A stretch of DNA of 64,000 nucleotides, from the NCBI GenBank assembly GCA_028023455.1, contig JAQFVV010013077.1, positions 214,768 through 278,767 on the forward strand, read 5' to 3'. Numbering within the stretch: the first letter of the stretch is position 1; every line of letters starts with the position of its first letter. Below, in pieces: positions 33,510-45,609 of this stretch. The notes beneath the pieces were generated by a model. That model saw only the letters and a list, made by a program, of their open reading frames with translations, did no database searches and was not told the DNA's origin. Source of the stretch: Epiperipatus broadwayi (lineage: Eukaryota > Onychophora > Udeonychophora > Euonychophora > Peripatidae). Both the position numbers and the translations under genes were made by a program.

Positions 33510-36290
33510 TATATTGGTAATTATTTATTTTTTCTACATGTGTGTGGTCATGTGTATCAGTTGTATGAGAGGGTGTGGATAGTTGATGTGTGAAAGTCTG
33601 AGTTCAAATTCCCTATATTTTAAAGAAATGTAACATTGATTGTTTCCAATTGGGAAGATCTGATAGAATATAGAAATCATCAGAGAGCTGCAATTATAAA
33701 TGGTATAGAAATTTTTCAAAAAGAAAAGTTTTCTGAAGAAATTAAAAGACACAGAGCAAAATAGCAAAAAAAAAAAAAAGGGGGGGGGGGATCAATATGC
33801 TCTATATGCAGAAGTATTTGTGCTTCATATATCAATATTGTATAGTCATTAACAGTTTTTTTTTTTTTCCTTTTCTTTCCTTAGAGCTAGAATGGCCATA
33901 CTTGTTTACTAGCAGCTGCTATATATATGTTAAACAGATGGAAGTAATACTATATATGACAAATAGTATGTTCCTACAAAGCATTTTGAAAGCTGGATTT
34001 ATGATGTTGTTATTTTTTTGTTTCATAAATAAATATAATTTAATCTTGAAATCAAGTAAATTACTATACCTTTATGTTGATCATTAAATGAATTCTCACT
34101 CATTTAAGATGCTTATATTATATGTGTATATATGGTTTGTTTTTTGGAAGAAAGCAAAGCTAACTTGATAATTAACGTACTAAAAACAAATTCAAACACT
34201 TAAATTGTCATCAATGGTTGGCCATTTCTTGCAATCCCTGACACAATTTATTCTACAGTATATTACATACAAATTGTCAAGGTTTGTTTATTTAATTTAA
34301 CCAAAAAATGAAGCTAAAAGCTGGCCTTAAAAAAAGTTCACTTGTAATCAAATACAATATTAGATTACTACGTTTTAAAAAAATAAAATTAAAAAAAAAT
34401 CTTTTTTACTGTTATACTTAAACTGAAATTTGATAATTACCAACTGATGGCTTCCTGTATCAGGTTTTGACTGAGAGTTCGAAATGCAAAAATAATTTCC
34501 ACATTTCAGATTAAAAATTGTAATCAAATGAAAAAAACAACAACATAGGTACTTGAAATTAGCAACAATAAAAAATCAAAATCTCTCTCATAGATTCCAT
34601 ATTAATTTATATTTAATTATATATATTATAATCTAAGAAATATTAAATCATTTGTAAATGCTATACGATTTAAAAGACTAATGTAGTGCAGAAATTAATG
34701 ACTAAATATTGAGCGGGAAAGGCTTTAATGCATTATATTTAACGATGATACAATTGCAATAGAAATAATATAGAAAATAGTGGAATTAATATTAGTAAAA
34801 AGTCTTGAATATAATAGATTTCCTAATATTATTTGTAAAAAAGTATAATTTTCACTGAAATGAAATAAATTAAAACTAATATTAATACTGCTTTATATCC
34901 AAAACAAAAATGGTTTCAATATTTCCTTCAGCTATGAAGCAAAATAAGTACTAGTTTCAATGTATTAATATTGTCTATAGTCTATATATTTTAAATTTGA
35001 CTTTTATTCATGCTCAGCGTGCATTTGATATATAACAATATCATAATCATAATACTACGATCATGATACCATGCTTAGCATGAATAGAAGCGAAATTTAA
35101 AATATATAGACTACCTTTTCTGCATAAATGTCCAGAACATTTACGTGAATATTACAACCACCCAGAAAACAGAAGAAGAAAAAAAAATCAGTATTGAGTT
35201 AATATAGTTCTCAAGAATGTAGAAAATAATGAAATTAAGATTTAGTGCAACTGATTTCAGGAGGATACAGATATAACTGCAGATGGTATAAAATATAACG
35301 GAATTAATATTAGAAGAGAAAATGTTTCAATATATTAGATTTCTGGACGATAAAGCTATAATTACAGATAATGAGAATATATTTTTAAAAAATAAGCTAT
35401 GGTTAGAACTTCCAATTGGCTGGTGTTCAAGTCTGGATTAGAACCACAGAATGGTTATTGGTAGGTTTAGAAATTTTCTTTTAGGCAATCATCCCATATA
35501 ATGTTAAATCATCTACGCTCTTTATTACTGTTTTACAATGCTTTTAATACAACCCACTATGACAGTTTCAATTGCCCTAGCAATCTTCTTCAGAACTTCT
35601 ACTCATAAACAGAGCAAACTCATATTTCCAAACCTTAATGCCCATAGCCATGTCAATTAAACATCCAATGTTGATTGATAAATGCTTCATTATAATTAGA
35701 TAGAGCTCAGAAATACCATCTTAGTCTGAATTGGTTACATAAATGGTGATGCACTGATTTTAAAAACAAAAAAGTACAATTGTAATATGATGTAATAAGG
35801 ACAGATGACTTCATCCTATGAGTACTGTGTCCATGATTTACCTTTATCTTGACTTCGAAACAGATTAATGATTTTTAAAAAAATTTAAAGGCAAGTTATG
35901 ACAGTACAACTGCAAAAAATATAAAATAAAAATAGAAATATCTAAAAACCAAATTGTTTTGTAGGTCATTGGATTTGAATTAAGAAATTGGTGTGAAAAA
36001 TACTTTAGTAAATTCAAAATTTAAAAAGACAATATAATTTGATTCTTCTACTAAAAATTCTTTTAGATATTACTGATTTTATTTTTTTGCACTACCACTA
36101 AATGGTAACAAAAACCAATTTGTGACTGTTTTCTGCCTTTTCCTAATAAAAGATGTTAATTTTTATTGTGTTCATCCAATGGATGGTATTTTTAAACTGA
36201 AAATTAAAATTCCAAGCCATAATAAACTGTATGATTGCTTCTCTAATAAAAAGTTCTGTGTTTTTACAATGAATAAACTGTTAATTTATT
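33510..36290. other. AT-rich non-coding stretch with one palindrome
   Basis: No gene recognised. An inverted repeat lies at about 34976-35020 and 35066-35106 (arms include 'tagtctatatattttaaatt'). A run of A then ten G bases occurs at 33766-33790. Confidence 0.45.
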
Positions 36291-36293
36291 TAG

Positions 36294-37545
36294 GTACTAG
36301 TCTTATAGCTAAAGACGCCACTCTATGGCGCCGTTTTTGCGCTAAAACACATAAAAATGCCGTTCCCGTAGCCGACACGTTCAAACCCGCATTTTCTATA
36401 ATACAACTTTTTTGTTGTGCTACAGATTGCAGGCCACTATGTCGCGTCACAGTAAAGCATGTATATCGCATCGCAGCAAATACATTTTCCGAATTCGCAC
36501 AGTTTATAAAATGGTTATGGCTTGGTGAGAGGGTGTGTTTTTTTTAATTGGACTGAAATGTTGTTTTCATTGAATTTTTTTTTTATTTTAAAGTATTGAA
36601 ATGTTCAGATTTTGTAAAGTAATAATTATCAGACTTTTTACACCGTACAGTATTGAAGTTTTAATTGAGAAAATGTTGACAAGATATATGTGTAAAGTGA
36701 GTTGGAATTAGGTAATGTGTCAAGTAACGTACTGTTATTAACATTCCACGAGACAAACAAGATTCTACCGTGTGTATATTTTTGAAGTAAAAAAGAGCCG
36801 TAACACAAAAATATCCAGTAAGAAAAGTACAATTTTGCACTGTTTTTTTATAAATTTCATAAAAAGCATATATTATAAACATGATTAATAAGTAAAGAAG
36901 ACATTTTTGTTGTTGTTTAAAAAATGTTCAGTTTATTTCTTTTCTCTGACTACGGTTACACTTTGTTGAATATAGTTTACGTTTATTGTAATCATTTATT
37001 TTATAGATGTTACTAAAAAAAAATATTTACAAAAATACGATTTTTATATATTTTATTTTAGCATTACAAACAACAGAACACTAAACCTAAACCTAACCCT
37101 AAAACTAACCCTAAATCTAACCTTAAAACTAACCCTAAACCTAACCCTAAAACTAACCCTAAAACTAACCCTAAACCTAACCGTGACAACTTTTACTTTA
37201 TGTTGCCATTCTATATGAAGTAAAAATAGCGGTAAACCTGTAACCCCAGTAAAAAAATCTCCGATAGAAAATTGATTTTTCTAATAAAGCAAAATAAAAA
37301 AACACGAATCAAATTGTAATTTGTTTATTTTATTTTAGATGTATTATTATCATTTAATTTGTGTACGTTAATAAAAAATAATATTTAAAAAAGACGATTT
37401 TGTTTTGTTTTTATTTTCGCATTACAAAAAAACACATCAAAATGATTAAAATAAATGGCCCGTGAATGTTCATATTTTATAGTTTTAGCATGAAAACGGC
37501 ACCATCGAACGGCATCTTTATCTATAAGACAAGCACCTTTATTTA
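36294..37545. mobile_element. Composite element with inverted ends, internal direct repeats and telomere-like array
   Basis: The left arm (36294-36380; 'gtcttatagctaaagacgcc') and right arm (37461-37545) are diverged inverted copies. Both contain 'gtcttatag-taaaga-gcc', 'atgg-gccgtttt' and 'gctaaaac'. Inside are direct repeats at about 36960-37076 and 37305-37432 (both run into 'cattacaaa-aacacat'-like sequence) and a telomere-like array at 37081-37183. The left arm is markedly more GC-rich than its surroundings. The 36122-36547 open frame has no recognisable domain. A non-autonomous DNA transposon is the likeliest reading; its superfamily is not determinable by eye. Confidence 0.6.
37081..37183 (+). 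repeat. Interstitial telomere-like repeat array
   Basis: About 100 bp of CCCTAA/ACCTAA/AACTAA hexamer variants ('ccctaaaactaaccctaa'). This is the C-rich complement of the metazoan TTAGGG telomere motif, with substitutions that form a higher-order alternation. It sits in the middle of the composite element, not at a chromosome end. Confidence 0.85.
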
Positions 37546-39440
37546 TATTTGAATAATGCATGTTAGTTTAAAGACAAATGATGCTATCACAATGTGACCA
37601 CTTGCCATAACTATGACCTCGATTTTGATTTCACGACTTAAAGCTTAGAATTTTTCTTTTAGATATTCCTTGTCAGGGAGTAAAAGAGGATTAAAAAAAG
37701 TGTTTAAACACTTACCACTAAGTAACTGACAATCTGACAAATAATGCCTTTTCTTTAACTATTTTTTTTCATGGGTTGCTGGAAAAATCTTTAGCCTGCA
37801 GGCAATTTAATTTTTTTTTCTTTTTATCTAATACTTAAGGATAAACTCAAAAAATAGATGATAAATAGTTCTTTAACTTTTATTAATCATTTATTAGGCT
37901 AGACATTTTCTGTAGTCAAAATATATACTTTAATTCTTACTTAATGTAAAACATCTATCAACACCTTGTTTCCTTGCCCATATAAGAGGATGGTCTGATT
38001 TCTTAACTGATAGATGGTTGCATTAATTGTTTTTTGTTTCTTTGAAAATATATCCACAAGTACATTCACACATTCATAAAACATTTTTATCAATTTCTTC
38101 TTTCCTTATAATTGATCAAAATTACAAAATGGTAATCATATACCTACACTAATTTTGCAGAAAATGCTTTAGGAAGTATCCTTATTTAGAGAGCAACAAT
38201 TCTTTCTTTATCTTTGTAACAAAATTTCTTTTAGTATAACTATAGATACCAAATAATATTGTAATCAAAGTTTTACAATACTGGATATTTTGGTTACAAT
38301 ACTACAATAAATAAGAACAGATATTTGATAAATGTTTACTATTAATTATATCTTTGTTATATCAGTATCAGCTTCAATGGGAAAATAAATCCAGCAGCAC
38401 ATTAGAAGTTAAAACGGAGAGTGTTTATATCACCAAAAAATGATTCATATTTCAGGCATGAGTGCAGATATTTTTTAATTCATTCAAAAGTGATTGTTGT
38501 GAATAAGTATTTCTTAAAAAATACTGCAGTAGTAAATTTATCTAATTAATATATATATATATAAATGAAAGTGGAATTAATATAAAATTTACTGCATCAA
38601 TACAAAGAATTTCTATGCTAATGGAGATAGCAAAGAAACCATAAATTGATTTCAGCTTTCGATAAAATTTGAAAGATTAACTTTGTTGTATTACAATAAC
38701 ATACATTTGACATATATATATAAGCGCTTATAACATAGCTGAATCTCACCTTCGTTTATTACATTTATTTGATATACATATACGTATCCATAGCATAACT
38801 GTTAACATGCATTCATTCTTATATTTATTTTTCAAGTTCAAAGACTCTTAGGATTTTTTCCTTTCAATTAGCTGACACATAGCCAGTTTAGCCATTCATT
38901 TATTGGTAAAAAAAGATTTAGATATCCTTAAAGACAACTAAGACAAAAACTAAAACCTTTATCCCCTGACAGCCTGCAAGCCTAGTTAGTAAAGTCTTCT
39001 CTTGTTTCTCTTTAAGAAGAGACTGTTACACAGTTTAACCCGTTTAGTCCGAAACGCCCCCAAGAGTTCCTGTTCAGAAGTTTAGTTTCAATTGAGTTTG
39101 TGCAGAATCAGTAAATGGTACACATACAGATATTAGACCATTTGATCCGCCATTTTATTATGATTAAAATGAGGTATGATTTTTTTTTTCTACAATGAAA
39201 TTTGGATTTTTTATGATTTTTTTTCTAAAATACAATTTTTAATCATTATGTTTGTAGCACTTTTTTAGATTTTCTAACTGTAAAACTTCTTTATGGATGA
39301 ATTGCATTCTCTTACTACTTGATATGGATATAAATTTGCCAATGTATATTGGTACGCCCTTTTTCTAGAAGCTCATGTCAAAAAAAAAAGGATTGGAGTC
39401 ATTTTTTTATCTGCAAGGCCAACCGTGGTTGCAACATCTA
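37546..39440. other. Non-coding stretch
   Basis: No gene recognised. 39030-39165 is less AT-rich ('cgaaacgcccccaagagtt') but I cannot assign it. Confidence 0.4.
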
Positions 39441-39457
39441 ATGCCGTTTAACCAGGA

Positions 39458-39790
39458 ATCAGTGAGTATTCAATTACTTTTATTACTTATTTTTTTATAT
39501 AATTAAATCTATGTAGAAAAGAATAAATATGCTATAGAATTTTAGACAATACATTTCAATGATATAAAAACATACGCATCCGGACTCGATCATATACGTA
39601 TACTTAATGCAAGAGGCAAGATATATTATGATTTTATATGAGTATTCAATTAGTTTTATTACCTATTTTTATTACTTATTTTTTTTATATAATTAAATAT
39701 ATGTGGAAAACAATAAATATGCTATAGAATATTAGACAATACATTCCAATGATATAAAAACATACACATCCAGACTCAATCACACACCCT
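39458..39790. repeat. Tandem duplication of ~175 bp
   Basis: Two copies starting 'gagtattcaatta' (about 39464 and 39640) share 'ttattacttattttttt', 'aataaatatgctatagaat', 'tagacaatacatt-caatga' and 'gatataaaaacatac-catcc'. They differ by point changes and a short insertion. The second copy leads into 'cacacaccctcagccatcca', a simple-sequence-like tail. Confidence 0.75.
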
Positions 39791-40009
39791 CAGCCATCCA
39801 CTCTCATCTCCCACACACATATATAATCAGTGCTCATAATAAATTTGTTTATTTTGATGTTTATTGATTTTACTTAGTTTTTATTCATTTTATCTTAGAG
39901 AAATTTTTGTTTGATATTTATTTTTTGAATACACTTTATTTACTTGAAAAGAATACATATTTTAGATGGCCCCCCAATAATATAATAATTAATTATATTT
40001 TTAGATATA

Positions 40010-40320
40010 TTATAATTTACTAAAGTTCTCTTTGCATAATATCTCATAAGCTGTTCTTACTGTTTGATATTTACTTGAGTAGGTCATACCCCACTTTTCA
40101 CTAATATAATATAATAATTAATATATAATAATATTATAACATAATATAATTTATTACAATTTACTAAAGTTCTCTTCGCATACATATCTTATAAACTATT
40201 ACTGTTATTTTTTTCGCCACTAAAAACCAAACATATTTCTAACAGATACCCTGCATGGAAGGACAACCAAACATTTCTAGCAGATAACCTGATATGGAAG
40301 GACAGGATCTGGGTCAGCTA
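40010..40320. repeat. Repeat ending in GGGTCAGCTAG-T, possible Helitron-like terminus
   Basis: It contains repeated 'aatttactaaagttctctt' (about 40014 and 40159). A unit of about 47 bp is duplicated: 'accaaacatatttctaacag' with 'atggaaggaca', then 'accaaacatttctagcagat' with 'atggaaggaca'. It ends 'ctgggtcagctagtaaaaat'. Ending in CTAG followed by T resembles Helitron 3' ends (CTRR-T), but no clear subterminal hairpin is seen. Confidence 0.4.
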
Positions 40321-42670
40321 GTAAAAATGAAGTTACCAATCGCATTGTTTTTGTAATTTTTTCACTGAAAACTTACCTCATGTAAGACATATTATATATC
40401 TTTTTTTTTCAGCAATTTATGACAAATGTGATGATGCTGTCTATGAAATTGTCATTTTAACATTTAACTTCCAAAATTTAGAATTTGTGAACAGAATGTA
40501 AAAATAAAGATGTTTAAAAGTATTAAAAATCTCTTTTTTCTTAATTTTTTTTTTTTGAGATAATGATTATTTTATCAGCTTTATTACAATCTTTCATATT
40601 TGCTTTTTCTAACGATGTATATATATAATTTATTGTAATAAAATAGAAAAAAAATTATAAATTATATTTCTTTTTTTTTAAATTAAAGATGGCATCTTGG
40701 GATTCTAAGAGTAAGAAACCATACTAAACTGTTGAGGAAACTTTCCCTGCAGTGAGATATTTAAAGGTTGAAATTATTTTTCTATACATATATATATATT
40801 TTCACAAATAATAACTATAAAAGATATATTATCTGGACAAGTCTGTTATAGAGGCACTGAAAATGGGTTGGGGATGGGGGGGGAGATCAATATCCAATTA
40901 GGTGTTTTGATTAATGGGCTTAACAATTTTTGTCTCAAATGGACTGTAACTTAGATGTATCACTATATTCGTTAATGCATTCTGGTTTCTTAACAATCTC
41001 AAGAACCTCTCTGATTTCTTTTTAATGTTAAATATCATTATTTTATAGAAAATCCATAACACTAAATGTCAAGGCTGACAATGAAGAGTGTTATTTTATT
41101 AGATTGACATATTTACTTCTCCTGGCATGCTGCAATAATTACTCATAATCACACAAGAAGCTCCTTATGGGTTTTTAAAAACTTGGGCCTCAAAAAAGGT
41201 TGAATTCTAGATTTGAATAAAATGCCATTATTTTTTTGATTATATTAACTTTTTATATTTCAGAATACATCCAATATTGGCTGTAGATTCTTTTATATAA
41301 GAAATAATGACAATTGTTGTTATCCCCACCTTTTTTTTTTTTATTATCATTATTTTGGGCCTGAACTAAGACTTTATTTATGATTCTTTTATTATAACTA
41401 TTAGCTATTAATATAACATTTCTTCTTCCTAAAAAAATTTTATCTGCAAGGTTACCTTTTCTAGCCAAGAAAATTTTCACAACAGTAAAAAATCTTAGCT
41501 GTTAATGTAGGAATGAAATCTTAAGCATCTATCTGTATATGTGCTTTTTTTTTTTTCTGAAAATAGAAAATGACAAAAGATTATTATATTTTCTGGTGAT
41601 GAGCACATCGTGGAAGAGAAGTTTTCCAACAGTTTATATTATCACTGATGGATATTGTTTACATCGGGGGGGGGGGGTATATATCTCCTTTATCATGTTG
41701 CTAAACAATAAATACGTCATCTATGTTTCTGAGCCTAATAGGTGGTTTCAAAGCATTGATTCTAATGCATATATTTTGTACTCTCCATATGGAAATCAGC
41801 AAATACTTCTGAAATAGAACCCATCAGAGTGCCAAATATTTGTTTATAATGTTGCCCATTGTGCACATATAAATGTTCAAACGGCAAAGTTTAATTAAGA
41901 TCGTAATATAACCTGACAGATTGCAACAACATATAACTATGTTTAAAGCGTCCTTATTTGGAATAATTATAAACAAAGAAGCGATGTTGAAGCTAACTAG
42001 AATATATAATTTGTTTCAACTTTAAATTTTTTAACGTAGAACCAATATTTGTCAAAATCTAGATACATATCATTGCAATCTGCTAAACCAAATTACAACT
42101 TTAGCTAAACATTGTCTTTTGAATTATTAATTCATGACAATGGCATTGTAACCAAATGTTCGGCAACTCTGAAGAGTTCTCCCAAGCTCAGAAGTACTGG
42201 CTGATTTATTACGAAAAACATAAAAATATATGCTTTATGATCAATATCTTTTAAGCCATAATAATTGCTCAGATACATAGATAAATATCTATTGTCTGGC
42301 AACATAAAGATAAGTTTTTTTTTCCTCACATATAAACAATATTCATCCTGATATTAAATTTCAATAAAATCTGATAGAAAACGTCCCTTTCTTGATGTGT
42401 TCATTATCAAAATATGATTTTTTTTCCATTTTCTATTTTCAGAAGAAAAAAAAACACACACGCACACAAATAGATGTTTAAGATTTTCATCCCTACATTA
42501 ATCTGCTCAGATGTTTTTTGTGGCAAAAATTCTTTTGGTTAGAAAATTTAACCTTGCAGATAAATCCTTTTAGGTAGAAATAATAAGTTATATAAACAAT
42601 ACTTTGATAACTAATAGTTAAACTAATAGTTAAAATAAAAGAATCACAAACAGTCTTAATTCAGATGCAA

Positions 42671-42704
<34 letters not shown>

Positions 42705-42760
42705 GAAAAACAAGGGGGTGGGTAATTGTTATAATTTGCATTTCCTACATAAAAGAACCT
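40321..42760. other. Non-coding stretch
   Basis: AT-rich with poly-T, poly-G (about 41666-41676) and an AAT microsatellite (about 42669-42702). The 41539-41817 open frame crosses a G run and has no recognisable domain. Confidence 0.4.
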
Positions 42761-43463
42761 ACAATATGTATTAAATGTAATACAAAACGTAACATAAAAA
42801 CTACAAATGACATTCTACTCAAACTTAAGGATTCAACCTCTCTTGAAACTCAAAATTTTAATCATCACACTATGCTAGGAAAGATTAACATGGTAAAGCA
42901 GCCCAGAACAACATCAGCATGCATCTCCATATTACGGATATAGGTCATAACATAGATTTTATCAAATACAAATGTATACCCTATCCAGATTTATCACTAA
43001 AAATAAATCATGGAGGCTATTGAGATTTTTAAAAAAAAACAGATTACATTAACAAATGTGATGATGATTTAAATTATTTCCCATTTGATAAAAAAAAAAA
43101 ATAGTGCCCATTAATCAAAACATCTGCTAGTTTTGAACTGGACTATTCATCTATTACCATTCCTCCATTCTTCACATTACCAAAAATTTCTATCTTTCTT
43201 TAGTTGGAGATTTTTAACTTTGTTCAATGTTTTTATCCTTGTAGTACCTCTACAATGCTTTTTTAAAATACTATTCTTTATCCAGATGATAATAGTTGTG
43301 ATCCCAACAAAAAGTTATTTAAACAGTTCTGTTAATTACACATGGAGAAACCTGGATAATGTATTTTATATATATATATTAACAACACATTAAATATATA
43401 TAGATAAAAGTCTCAGAAATACCCTGATTCTGATTAGGAGATACAAAGAATAAAAAATATAAC

Positions 43464-43697
43464 ATTATTAAGCATCACTAGATGGAGCTTACCAATAGCA
43501 CTAATCAAGCTTTATTTTATAAGTGCCGAAAGAGAAAGAATTCAAAATCTCTATCGGAAAGTCCCTATCTCCAGACCAATTGTTTTCGAACTTATGGCTC
43601 AATGGAGCTAAGCTCCATCTAGTGATCATTTAAATGCAAGCTTATAAGCAAGTTACAAAATTTATGACTTGTTTTATTAATTATTATTATTAAGCAT
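43464..43697 (-). mobile_element. Family C-related element with perfect 12 bp duplication
   Basis: The element at 43476-43685 lies between identical attattaagcat repeats (43464-43475 and 43686-43697). The sequence atcactagatggagctta near the left end recurs as its complement at 43609-43628, and the region after that matches the distal part of the 60743-61140 unit ('ataagcaagttacaaaattt' against its complement). On the minus strand the hammerhead remnant reads CGAAAACAAUUGGUC followed by UGGAG, but the CUGANGA core is deleted. No ORF. Confidence 0.75.
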
Positions 43698-43699
43698 GT

Positions 43700-45505
43700 T
43701 AATCAAAAGCCAGTTGATATTTTAATTTTTAATAAGAATCACTATATTCACATTCAGTGGATCAATAACTAGATGTTTGTTAGCTATTTAAAACAATTCC
43801 AAGCATGTTTAAAAATCTATATTTCACCATTGTATAAGCTATGGATCATGAAAATGGCAGGCAATGAAGTATAATTCTAAACAAGAATGTCATATATATG
43901 TGCAGGCAGCATTCTAAAAATACAAAGGTATAATTCAATACAGGTTTCAGTTCTTATGTGTCTCATGCTCTGTGAACATCTATGATATACTAGTATGTTT
44001 ACTTTGTTAAATATTTTGCACTACCTAATGGTAAAAGTGTACCTGAAACATCTATATTTACTATCTTCTAACTACGATAAATAAATAAACTTGCAAATCT
44101 AGTTTATATACCACTAATATCATTATGTTCCAGTTTTCACTTTATAATAAATCTTATTTCTTTTTTCAAAATTTTTATTTTGTAATAAAGTAGCATGGTC
44201 ATTTTTCAAGTCAATTGTTATTTTATCTTTCCTTAAGGACCTGACCTGTTCAATATGTCATAAGTCTGAAATTGGCCACAATTATAGATAATTTAAATTT
44301 TAGATCCAAAACTTGGAAATTCTTAAATTCCACTAATGGTCAACAAATAGTGCTTACTGGTGACTTTGCAATCTCTAGAGAATAACAGCCATATTTTTGT
44401 TGTTATTTCACAAATACATATATTATATACTGCTTTTAAGTAAAACAATACCTATTCTTAGTGGGTCTCTGACAAGAAATATTTTTTTGTTCCAAAACAT
44501 GTTATCAAACTCATCATAAATCCAGCGACCTTCTCTTTACTAAGTAAATATTCACATGGTAATAAAGCAGTCACATGAAATATGGTCTGTTCAATATTAA
44601 TTTGCCCATCTTGTTTCTTTCAAACTCCAATGGGAATTAAATAATAAAAAATACAAAACTTTTTACAACCAGGCAAGAAATATATGATACATATTAAGAA
44701 TACGTACGTAAATAAGCAATGAAAGAAATCGCAAGTAAACATATGTATAAATTGATATATATATTAAGCTATACCAAAATATTTACATTACTGTATTTGC
44801 AATTTTTTGTGGTTGACAAATATGCAACCATCATTCACCTTTCTATTTTAAGAAACCATTTTCCTCTTCCCTTCTTAATTTATTAGTTTAAGGAACAAAT
44901 ATTTTTCAATTTTTCTTGACAAAACACTTTATTTTTAGAAACATGAAATAAATATGATCTGAAGTGGAATAAAGTAAAACAATCGTAAGTGTAGCTTACG
45001 CTAAATGAAATGGATTTAAAATAAAACCAACTAATATACTATATAATTTTCTTAATTTAACTTAATAATAAATCAACAAAAATTATAACATAATTGACTA
45101 TTAATTAATGACACTGTTTATTCCAAGACAAGTTTAAAATTCCTTACATGAAATGAAACAAAAAGCTTACATTACAAATTAATACATTTAAAAATTATCA
45201 AGTCTCGTAAAAACAAAAAATATCAGTATTAAAATTATTTCCTAACAAATAATAAACATATAATGATTAAATACTAGCTAAATATTAAAAACGAAGGTCA
45301 AGTGAGTTAGCAACAATTTCCGCTTCAATTAACGCGTTCAATAAAAGCAAACATCTTGTTTCCAAGAGTAGGAAAGCAATAGTAAAAAAAATTAACATTA
45401 TAACTAAATACTAATAATAAATTTCATTTAACATTTCAAATAAATAAATCGCTAAACTAGTAAACAAGATTTAAAAAATTATTTCTATATAAAATGTGTA
45501 AGATA
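43700..45505. other. AT-rich non-coding stretch, possible intron 1
   Basis: If the 45511-45600 exon is real, this lies in its first intron. No other exon was recognised. Confidence 0.35.
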
Positions 45506-45510
45506 ATTAC

Positions 45511-45600
45511 CTGAAACTCTAAGTTGTATCCCTCTCCATTTCTAGATTCCAATTCTGCTACATGTTTTAGAAAAGAAGTTAGAATTTCTTTTAATGCCAT
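45511..45600 (-). CDS. Putative first coding exon of a host gene (PEST-type tyrosine phosphatase-like N-terminus)
   Basis: The minus strand has an ATG at 45600, 30 uninterrupted codons, and a textbook donor: the exon ends CAG, followed by GTAATT at 45510 and below. The peptide begins MALKEILTSFLKHVAELESR and ends NGEGYNLEFQ. Its balanced composition is unlike the Lys/Asn/Ile/Phe-rich chance frames elsewhere. The pattern 'hydrophobic-EIL-x-x-F-x-x-x-V', then about 15 residues on 'F-x-x-x-F', resembles the extreme N-terminus of the PTPN12/PTPN18/PTPN22 family of cytoplasmic tyrosine phosphatases. This is a short match and could be coincidental. No further exon (such as the NRYKDILP segment) was found on the minus strand of the window, so introns would have to be long. 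It is the only host coding sequence I can support. Confidence 0.45.
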
Positions 45601-45609
45601 TCCCCAAAT

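Noticed and set aside
36122-36547. A 141-residue plus-strand open frame
   Set aside because: It spans the boundary of the composite repeat at 36294 and contains its inverted arm; no domain, and the start lies in ordinary AT-rich flank.
37081-37183. True telomere or chromosome end
   Set aside because: Only ~100 bp, degenerate, and enclosed by the inverted arms of a repeat with unrelated sequence on both sides.
1-45510. Downstream exons of the putative phosphatase gene
   Set aside because: I looked on the minus strand for the conserved NRYKDILP, active-site and neighbouring segments and found none.
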